A program made the translations under genes and the position numbers. Source: CAUZFZ01 sp963579025 (lineage in GTDB: Bacteria > Planctomycetota > Planctomycetia > Planctomycetales > Planctomycetaceae). Taken from it: a DNA stretch of 28,672 nt. The stretch lies in the NCBI GenBank assembly GCA_963579025.1, contig CAUZFZ010000140.1, forward strand, positions 1 to 28,672, in the 5' to 3' direction. Positions 22,545-28,672 of the stretch are shown one piece after another; positions within the stretch are counted from its first letter, which is position 1; every line of letters starts with the position of its first letter. A model generated the notes under the pieces. The model saw nothing but the letters and a program-made list of their open reading frames with translations, was not told the origin of the DNA and made no database searches.

Positions 22545-22871
22545 ATGACAAATATCTTTGTTGGAAACCTGCCATTCACCGCTTGCGACGTCGATCTGAA
22601 GCGTGCGTTCGAGCGGTACGGACGAGTGGCCTCTGTCCAGGTCATGACTGACCAGTCGACGAACCGCTCCCGCGGCTTTGCATTTGTCCGAATGCCGTTT
22701 CTGGACGATGCCGAGGAAGCCATTAAATGCATGGCCGGCACTTTGATGGGTGGACGTCAACTGACCGTCAATGAATCAAAGAATGATCGCCGCAGCGCTC
22801 CAGGTCAGGGGCGCGATCACTCGGCTCGTGACAGCGCACGGGATATGTTCAGCACGCTTCTCGGTGAGTAA
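22545..22871 (+). CDS. RRM-domain RNA-binding protein
   Basis: 108 aa from the ATG at 22545 (MTNIFVGNLPF), where bacterial glycine-rich RRM proteins normally begin; the frame also has a possible start at 22500. One complete RNA-recognition motif: RNP2 IFVGNLPF, RNP1 RGFAFVRM, with MTDQSTNRS between them and AGTLMGGRQLTVNES at the end. A short polar tail (RRSAPGQGRDHSARDSARD) follows. It is similar to cold-shock-induced RRM proteins of cyanobacteria and planctomycetes that bind single-stranded RNA. It lies 95 bp after the HesB-like gene and could share its promoter. Confidence 0.9.
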   Translation: MTNIFVGNLPFTACDVDLKRAFERYGRVASVQVMTDQSTNRSRGFAFVRMPFLDDAEEAIKCMAGTLMGGRQLTVNESKNDRRSAPGQGRDHSARDSARDMFSTLLGE

Positions 22872-22911
22872 TCCGGGCGAAGTCGAGTCCGAGGCCTGAG
22901 CGTCAGCCTTG

Positions 22912-24933
22912 TCAGCGGGACTGGCACTCGATCGCAATCACGGCATAGACAAGCAATCGCGGGACGCGGAACACGGCATGCCCGTCGGTCTGCTGAAACG
23001 GTATCCCGAGCGGTTCCCTGCGATCGGGGCTGACCAGTGAGACGGAATCGGCGATTCGTCCGTCCGGCAGTCGAATTCTGAGCTGAATGTCATTGACGGC
23101 TTTGGGCCGTTCCAGTTCCGGTCCTGTCAGTTGTTTGTTGGGAGTCTCGTCCCGGTCATAATTGACGAGCTGCACGACAACTCGATTCGGCTGGATGTAT
23201 GCGGTTGTCCGAACGGTCCAGGGAGCCTTGATCACGCTCGCCCCACGCTGATTCAAACCAGCCACGATCGAGTCAGCGGCAGCAGCCGTTGTGTTTCCAC
23301 TTGCGACCACCGCGTGCTCGATGCTGGTGTCGGACCTCGGCATTCCGTTCTCGTCAACGGTTGCCGTTTCGCCGCGAACGAAGACTCTGCCGCCAGCGAC
23401 CGAATAGTCGCGGATCGCCGTCAGTTGATCATCCGACAGTGCCATCGCATTCGCGAGAATGATGGCCGGATACCGCGAAAGTCGCTCTGCGCTGATTGCC
23501 TCATCGGCGACGACATCCAGCAGCACCTGCCGTTCAACGAGGGCCTGGCCAAGGTCACGAAATGCATTCAGTGCCTCGGAGTGACGGTTCCACACGCTTT
23601 GTCGAGGCAGCACGAGTGCGGCATCCGAAAACGGCTTCGCTCCGTCGAAGAGATGGCGATGGGCATGCATGAAGTTGGTATATCGCGCCAGCACCTCAAA
23701 CCCGGTGGCATTTTCGAACCGCATGTATCGCCCCATGCCGAGGCCGCCCATCGCGTACCCTTCGGCCATGCTCGCCGCCAGGCGAATGCCGTCGTACTTG
23801 CCCATGACGATGGGCCGACCGCCGCTCAACTCACGCGCATACAGGCAGCTCAACCAGGCGTCGCCAGCTTTCCCCTCGCTCAGGTTCAGGTTCTTTCCGA
23901 CGAATGACGCGCCACCGGAATACCAGAAGTAGTCCTCGCCGCGCCCCCACAAGTCTCTCGGAAGAAACATCCGCTCTTCTTTGAGACTGACGTGACTCAG
24001 GTGATTCCACTGAGAGACAATCAGGTCCTTCCGCAGCGTGCGGCCATAGTCGATGAAGATGTCGTCGAACATCTTCTTGAAGTGCTGGGCTCCCCACTGC
24101 ATGGCCAGCCAGTCCAGTTCGCCAGCTTTTTCCGCGTCGGGGTAACCGGGAATCTGGACAGGAAGATCGTGGAAGACGTGTTTATCCAGCCGGTCAATGT
24201 TGAGTCTGCTTTTCAGTTCTTGCGGTGTCAGGTTCCGGGCCAGCCACTCTCGAAACGCCGTCTGGCAATACGAGCACGCGCAACTCTGCCGGTAGTTGTA
24301 GGTGGTGATGACGCCGTCGATGCCGTGATCCACCGCGCACTGCAGCATCTGCTTAAGCATTCTGCGTGCATGTGGACTCGACAGACACAGTGCGAGCTGA
24401 GCGTTGTCGTAGCGTGACAACTGGATCGATACTCCATTCTTGTCTCGCTGCAGAAGTTCGATCAGTTCCGGGTGCGGCTTCGGTCCGAGTAGGTCCGCCG
24501 GCCATCGATTGTTGTAGTAGTCGACAAATCCGGATTGCTCGGTCCAGTCGGCCATCACTTTGACCAGCCGAAAATGTCCGACGACCGTCAGCCCGAGTTT
24601 ATGGACGCGTTCGTTGAGTTCTCGCTGGAAGTTCAGTGCAGCTCGCTCACCTGATACAGGCAGCAGCATCGGCGACTTCATCGACTTCGGGTTGTCGGCG
24701 TAGCCGTGAAACATCGCCCCGTAATTCCCGATCTGCACAATCTCCGGGCGTGCTGCTTCGAGGTACGGGATCAGCCGCTCGTGTCCCAGCGACCTGGTGA
24801 CAAAGAACGTCCGAGCGGGCCGCCGTGATGCCTCGGGCGCCAGCTCCGCGATCCCGTCGTTACCGACCGCGAGACTCGCGATGAGAACAACCACGATGCC
24901 GGCGAAAAGTGAGGAATGCCGATGAAAACTCAT
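22912..24933 (-). CDS. Secreted glycosidase-like protein (TIM barrel plus GATase-like domain)
   Basis: 673 aa. A signal peptide (MSFHRHSSLFAGIVVVLIAS, then LAVGND) leads to a long N-terminal domain with strand-helix units and many aromatic residues, for example EIVQIGNYGAMFHGY, LTVVGHFRLVKV, GIDGVITTYNYRQSCACSYC, then DLIVSQWNH and EDYFWYSGG. This is consistent with a glycosidase-type barrel. A second domain, about 430-560, has ALVLPRQSVWNRHSEALNAF, AIILANAMALSDDQLTAIRD and YSVAGGRVFVRGET, as in the trimerisation (GATase-like) domain of GH42 beta-galactosidases. The C-terminus is a beta sandwich. I cannot name the catalytic acids or the substrate. The motif CACSYC (two close CxC/CxxC cysteines) is typical of this planctomycete group. 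It is convergent with the RRM gene. Confidence 0.7.
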   Translation of the reverse strand: MSFHRHSSLFAGIVVVLIASLAVGNDGIAELAPEASRRPARTFFVTRSLGHERLIPYLEAARPEIVQIGNYGAMFHGYADNPKSMKSPMLLPVSGERAALNFQRELNERVHKLGLTVVGHFRLVKVMADWTEQSGFVDYYNNRWPADLLGPKPHPELIELLQRDKNGVSIQLSRYDNAQLALCLSSPHARRMLKQMLQCAVDHGIDGVITTYNYRQSCACSYCQTAFREWLARNLTPQELKSRLNIDRLDKHVFHDLPVQIPGYPDAEKAGELDWLAMQWGAQHFKKMFDDIFIDYGRTLRKDLIVSQWNHLSHVSLKEERMFLPRDLWGRGEDYFWYSGGASFVGKNLNLSEGKAGDAWLSCLYARELSGGRPIVMGKYDGIRLAASMAEGYAMGGLGMGRYMRFENATGFEVLARYTNFMHAHRHLFDGAKPFSDAALVLPRQSVWNRHSEALNAFRDLGQALVERQVLLDVVADEAISAERLSRYPAIILANAMALSDDQLTAIRDYSVAGGRVFVRGETATVDENGMPRSDTSIEHAVVASGNTTAAAADSIVAGLNQRGASVIKAPWTVRTTAYIQPNRVVVQLVNYDRDETPNKQLTGPELERPKAVNDIQLRIRLPDGRIADSVSLVSPDRREPLGIPFQQTDGHAVFRVPRLLVYAVIAIECQSR

Positions 24934-25101
24934 GTCCGACCTCCGCTGAAATCATTCGCCGACATTGTCAATCTCCACATCACCACGGAACCAGTGAAAT
25001 GCGTGAGCGGGCTGTCCCACTGCTGTGTACATCTTGAGACGGATTAGCTTGAGAACACATCGGCCGTTATGAGCCTTCAACGTGTCAACGAAGGGTTTCT
25101 G

Positions 25102-25182
25102 CCCACGGATGGCAGGGCGGACCCACGGATGAAGTTACAGTCCGCGTTCGTTCATCCGTGGGTCCGCCCTGCCATCCGTGGG
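25102..25182. repeat. Perfect 32-bp inverted repeat with internal direct repeats
   Basis: 25102-25133 and 25151-25182 are exact reverse complements separated by 17 bp. Each arm contains CCCACGGATG twice around GGCAGGGCGGA, so the arms also carry direct repeats. A very stable cruciform or RNA hairpin is possible. It resembles dispersed planctomycete repeats built on CCACGGATG. Confidence 0.85.
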
Positions 25183-25345
25183 ATCTCCTTTTATCTCCCG
25201 CCGGATTCAGCCTTGCCAGAGATGTGCACAACACTGGGGCCGCCCGCCTCGATTCTCGCCGTGGCAAACGTTACCCCATGCCGTGCTTCACAGTGAGCGA
25301 CACCATGAAACTCGCCAGGAAGCAGAGGGGCTTGAGTGCTGGCCA

Positions 25346-25426
25346 CAGATGCACGCGGAAGGACACAGATTTCAGGACGACCCGACTGATTGTCTGCGAG
25401 AATCTGCGTCCATCCGTGTCCATCTG
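25346..25426. repeat. Imperfect 25-bp inverted repeat
   Basis: CAGATGCACGCGGAAGGACA (start of 25346-25370) pairs with 25402-25426 at 21 of 25 positions by eye, around a 31-bp spacer. It is of the CACAGAT/GACACGGAT type, a sequence style I recall from intergenic repeats in planctomycetes. Confidence 0.6.
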
Positions 25427-25545
25427 CGGCGAACCAAAACCTGAGTCCACAGGTTCGCTCCTGAACACTGACTGGTGTGAAGACCGCATGACGACGCGTA
25501 TCATGGCCGGCCTTGAATGGCTCCGGCTCCGCACGATGGCCCACC

Positions 25546-28500
25546 ATGACGCACTCCTCAGATCCGCTGCAGGCGATTGTCGATCAGTTTCGCCAGGACT
25601 GGCAGCCGCCGGAATCCCCGGGGGCGTCACCCACGCCGGCGATCGAAGACATACTCGCCAGCCACGCAGACTTGCTGGCCGAGCAACCGGGACGGCGGGA
25701 TGAGCTGCTTCGCCGACTGCTGCAGGTCGAGCACCAACTGCACAAAGAAGGCGATCTGACATTCGTACCAGACGACTACCACCAGCGATTCCCGGACGAT
25801 GCCGACCTAGTCAACGAACTCTCTGGCGAAGCGCGCTGGGTGCCCCTGCGGAATACGTTGCTGGGCGATTACATCCTGAAGGAATCGGTGGGCGCGGGCG
25901 CCATGGGTGGCGTCTGGAAAGCCGAGCATCGCACCACCGGACTTGAAGTCGCGCTGAAGTTTCCACAATCGGAAAAACTCACTCCGAAGAAACTGCTCGA
26001 ACTGTTTCTCGACGAGACGCGGCACCAGGTGAACCTGGCGCATCCGCACATCCTGCCGGTGCTCGAGGTCGGGCCGTCGTCACTCGACCGCAGGTTGTCA
26101 CTGGACACCCTGCTGGAATCACTGGGTGGGCGACCGGCGTTCGCGGTGTACGAGTTGATCCCCGGAGGCTGGACGCTGCAGATGCGACTCGGTCAAGGCA
26201 GGGTGCAGCACCTTCCACGGTTTCTCCACCGGCTGGTCGAAGTCTGTTCGGCGCTGGAATACATACATTCCCGCGACGAACCCGTATATCACCTGGATCT
26301 GAAACCGGCCAATATCCTGCTGCGCGATTCGGACCTGGAGTCGGAAGCCGCGCTGGTCGCAGACTTCGGACTCAGTGCGCGCGGCCAGCCGACGCAGGCC
26401 GGAGGCACACTGCCGTACATGCCGCCCGAACGGCTCAAAGCTCGAACGGGTTTCGATTCAGACGGAGATCTGACGAAGCCCGGCGCGGCCGACGTATGGG
26501 CGGTTGGCGTCATGCTGTATGAGGGCCTGACCGGACGCAAACCGTTTGCCAGTAAGAGCCTGATCCTGCGGGACGAGTTCACGCCTCAGCCGATCCGCGA
26601 ACTCAGCGATCACGTCCCCGCCGAGCTGGTTGCGCTGACGGACCAGTGCCTGTCGCGCGATCCCTCTGCGCGGCCGCCGGCACACGAGGTCCGGGAGCGG
26701 CTGCAGCAGGTTCACCACCAACTGCCACCGCTGCCCGACTGGTCCCGGCCGGACGTCATTACGGCGCCGCCCGCAGAAGGCTCGACTCAGCCGCACTCGC
26801 CGATTCCGTCACCGGACGAATCCGACACCACGGCCAGCGAATCCTCGGGCACCGGTCACTCCGCCGCGTCGGTGTCCCGCGCCGCCGACGTGTTCGTCGG
26901 CCGGGACGACGAACTGTCACAGATCGAACGTGGGCTGCTGCAGTCCGGAACTTCAGGACGCAGCGTGGCCATCGTCGCTGTCCAGGGTCTGGCGGGGATT
27001 GGCAAGACGTATCTGGCCGAACGGTTTCTGCACCTGTTTGCTGACCGTTTTACCGGCGAACCCGTGCGGCTGGTGCTGCCGCGGGGCGAAGACCGCTCGA
27101 CCGATCAGTTGCGGGACGAACTGCTCGACCGGCTGAACGTGCCCGCAGCCGGAGACGTCTGGGCGGCTCTGCGGTCCGGGCTGTCCGACCGCGTGCTGCT
27201 GATCGAAAATGTCGACACCAGCCCGCTCGCCGCCGCCGTCAGCGGGCTGGCCCGGAACCTGGCGGGCTGCCCGTTGCTGGTCACCGGGCGCAGTGCTCAG
27301 CTCGGCGAGGACGCGGGCTGGACGCCGGTGCGTGTGCCCGTGCTCTCACCCGAAGAATCGGCCGAACAGTTGCGCGAGGAAATCGGACCGTCTCGCTTCG
27401 AACGGCTGAGCGACCAGGACCGCAGCGACGTGATCGAGCGGCTGGCCGGGCTGCCGCAGGCCGTGCACCTAGCCGCGGGATATTTGCGTAGCGGGTATCC
27501 GGTCGAGCGGTTTCTGGAACGGCTCAGCCGGCAGCGGCTGGGACTTCCCCTGCACGATGTGTCCGACCCGGCGCATGGCGAGGCCGTGCTGCACGCGGCG
27601 TTCGAAACGTCGCTCGACACGCTCCGCGCAGCCCTGGCGAACCTGGCGGGCGACGATGCCGAGGTGGACGGCTTGATCCTCGGATTCCGACGGCTGGGCC
27701 ACGGACCGTTGTCCGGCATGGGTCGCAGCCTGGCGGGAGCGGTTTCCGGTCTGGAACCGGGCGAACTGGCGGACGTGCTGCTGGAAGCCCTGGCCCTGTC
27801 ACTGCTGGACAGCGACGACGCCGAGCGGTTCAAACTGCATCCGCTACTGGCCGAATGGCTGGCCGAACCGGTCGACGCCGACAGCGCGGCCGAACGGATG
27901 ACCGACTGGTTCGTCCCGCGACTCCGCTCCGCCGAACCGGGCCGAATGACTGCCCCGGGCGAGGAACTTGATGAGGCCGCCGAGCAGCAGGTGGTCGTGC
28001 TGCGAACCGATCTGCACGCCGAGTACGCCGCGCTGCCGCACTGGCTGCCCCGCGTCCCGGACGTCCGGATGCGCGAAGTCGAGCACGCGGGATCGACATT
28101 CGCCATTTGCAGCGGCCCGTTTCTGGCCTGGCGGCGGTTCTGCGAACACGGCCTGGACACGTTGGACCGTGGGCTGGCCGCTCCGGCCGTCGACAGTTCG
28201 TCTGTATCTCCCAACGCTGTCCGCTCGAATTTCCTGTGGACGCTTGGCCGGGTCTGCCTGCTCGGCGGCGACCCGGACGCGGCCCTCGCCGCTGCCCGCC
28301 GCAAGCAGACTTTGGACACCGACCGCGACGCCCCGTACGGAGCAGCCCTGGCCGCTAGCCTAATCGCGGACGTGCTGCAGGTTCAGGGCGAGCTGGACGA
28401 GGCCCTCCGCATCCGCCGCGAGGAACAACTGCCCGTGTACGAGCGGCTCGGCGACGTCCGCGCGAAGGCGGTCACGCAGGGGAAGATCGCGGACGTGCTG

Positions 28501-28672
28501 CAGGCTCGGGGCGAGCTGGACGAGGCCCTCCGCATCCGCCGCGAGGAAGAACTACCCGTGTACGAGCGGCTCGGCGACGTCCGCGCGAAGGCGGTCACGC
28601 AGGGGAAGATCGCGGACGTGCTGCAGGCTCGGGGCGAGCTGGACGAGGCCCTCCGCATCCGCCGCGAGGAAC
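25546..28672 (+). CDS. Ser/Thr protein kinase fused to NB-ARC-type STAND NTPase and TPR repeats (partial, runs off right edge)
   Basis: An open frame of 1042 codons with no stop before the window ends. The ATG at 25546 is the first ATG after an in-frame stop at 25489; no strong SD is seen. Kinase domain, about 106-400: GAGAMGGV at 116-123, VALK with Lys138, HLDLKPAN at 249-256 with Asp251, DFG at 273-275 and MPPERL, so it should be active. A Pro/Ser-rich linker at about 405-440 follows. The STAND module starts at FVGRDDEL: Walker A GLAGIGKT at 481-488, RVLLIENVD at 549-557 in place of a classic Walker B, and GLPQAVHLAAGYL near 635 (the GLPL-like box). A helical middle region precedes tandem TPR units from about residue 930, three of them nearly identical. 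A soluble receptor that phosphorylates targets after ligand sensing is likely; the ligand is unknown. Confidence 0.93.
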   Translation, partial: MTHSSDPLQAIVDQFRQDWQPPESPGASPTPAIEDILASHADLLAEQPGRRDELLRRLLQVEHQLHKEGDLTFVPDDYHQRFPDDADLVNELSGEARWVPLRNTLLGDYILKESVGAGAMGGVWKAEHRTTGLEVALKFPQSEKLTPKKLLELFLDETRHQVNLAHPHILPVLEVGPSSLDRRLSLDTLLESLGGRPAFAVYELIPGGWTLQMRLGQGRVQHLPRFLHRLVEVCSALEYIHSRDEPVYHLDLKPANILLRDSDLESEAALVADFGLSARGQPTQAGGTLPYMPPERLKARTGFDSDGDLTKPGAADVWAVGVMLYEGLTGRKPFASKSLILRDEFTPQPIRELSDHVPAELVALTDQCLSRDPSARPPAHEVRERLQQVHHQLPPLPDWSRPDVITAPPAEGSTQPHSPIPSPDESDTTASESSGTGHSAASVSRAADVFVGRDDELSQIERGLLQSGTSGRSVAIVAVQGLAGIGKTYLAERFLHLFADRFTGEPVRLVLPRGEDRSTDQLRDELLDRLNVPAAGDVWAALRSGLSDRVLLIENVDTSPLAAAVSGLARNLAGCPLLVTGRSAQLGEDAGWTPVRVPVLSPEESAEQLREEIGPSRFERLSDQDRSDVIERLAGLPQAVHLAAGYLRSGYPVERFLERLSRQRLGLPLHDVSDPAHGEAVLHAAFETSLDTLRAALANLAGDDAEVDGLILGFRRLGHGPLSGMGRSLAGAVSGLEPGELADVLLEALALSLLDSDDAERFKLHPLLAEWLAEPVDADSAAERMTDWFVPRLRSAEPGRMTAPGEELDEAAEQQVVVLRTDLHAEYAALPHWLPRVPDVRMREVEHAGSTFAICSGPFLAWRRFCEHGLDTLDRGLAAPAVDSSSVSPNAVRSNFLWTLGRVCLLGGDPDAALAAARRKQTLDTDRDAPYGAALAASLIADVLQVQGELDEALRIRREEQLPVYERLGDVRAKAVTQGKIADVLQARGELDEALRIRREEELPVYERLGDVRAKAVTQGKIADVLQARGELDEALRIRREE
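28369..28672 (+). repeat. Near-identical 123-bp tandem repeats encoding 41-residue TPR units
   Basis: Units begin at 28369, 28492 and 28615 (the last cut by the window edge). Each encodes DVLQARGELDEALRIRREE and then LPVYERLGDVRAKAVTQGKI plus Ala. Units one and two differ at only about four bases (GTTCAG/GCTCGG and GAACAACTG/GAAGAACTA). Length of exactly 41 codons keeps the frame for any copy number. Confidence 0.95.

Larger units (their letters stand above)
24934..25545. other. Intergenic region with two inverted-repeat elements
   Basis: 612 bp upstream of both the glycosidase-like gene (-) and the kinase gene (+). It holds the elements at 25102-25182 and 25346-25426. The remaining sequence shows no domain-like ORF. 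Confidence 0.55.

Noticed and set aside
27297..28319. 340-codon minus-strand open frame
   Set aside because: Ser/Arg/Ala-rich antisense shadow of the kinase-STAND-TPR gene, with codon bias explaining the openness.
28383..28658. Repetitive minus-strand frame with repeated RRASSSSPRACST
   Set aside because: It is the antisense reading of the tandem TPR units.

Overview
The window looks like a chromosomal segment of a planctomycete, probably in or near the Planctomycetaceae. The evidence is the mix of families: a DUF1080 (3-keto-disaccharide hydrolase) protein with a Tat-type leader, exo-sialidase and DUF4838 remnants, a secreted SGNH hydrolase, a lipoprotein with an SMP-30/NHL-like propeller, a serine/threonine kinase with a long N-terminal segment, and many short palindromic intergenic repeats. 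This is inferred from protein content. No rRNA or tRNA was seen.

Left part (1-5300), an accessory island. Broken carbohydrate-enzyme genes (sialidase C-termini, a DUF4838 N-terminus) flank four intact co-directional minus-strand genes. Transcription runs from a small overlapping gene pair of unknown function (133 aa and 109 aa, 4260 to 3537) to a GshB-like ATP-grasp ligase (3463 to 2456), which overlaps by ATGA a SIR2-domain protein (2459 to 855). A 196-bp stretch of sialidase coding sequence lies as a direct repeat on both sides of the island (3-198 and 4384-4579). The SIR2 gene is visibly more AT-rich than its surroundings. The SIR2 plus ATP-grasp pair is the best candidate for an undescribed, possibly anti-phage, system.

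Middle part (5300-16260). A RecQ-family helicase is followed on the same strand by a membrane-anchored P-loop ATPase. After a cassette of paired palindromes comes a minus-strand FHA-EAL protein (a c-di-GMP phosphodiesterase with a phosphothreonine sensor). Then come the DUF1080 protein (+), the propeller lipoprotein (-), a 116-bp cloverleaf-like palindromic element, and a minus-strand series: a three-fold zinc-ribbon protein, an NAD-dependent epimerase-like protein and a secreted SGNH/GDSL hydrolase.

Right part (16260-28672). A plus-strand series holds a HEAT-repeat protein, a VOC/glyoxalase-fold protein, a small membrane protein and a phosphatidylserine decarboxylase with an extra N-terminal membrane region. 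A secreted alpha/beta-hydrolase (-), a HesB-like small protein (+), an RRM RNA-binding protein (+) and a secreted glycosidase-like protein (-) follow. The window ends inside a very large plus-strand gene (from 25546, open to the edge): a Ser/Thr kinase fused to a STAND/NB-ARC-type NTPase and near-identical 41-residue TPR units, the architecture of a signalling or conflict receptor with fast-changing repeats.
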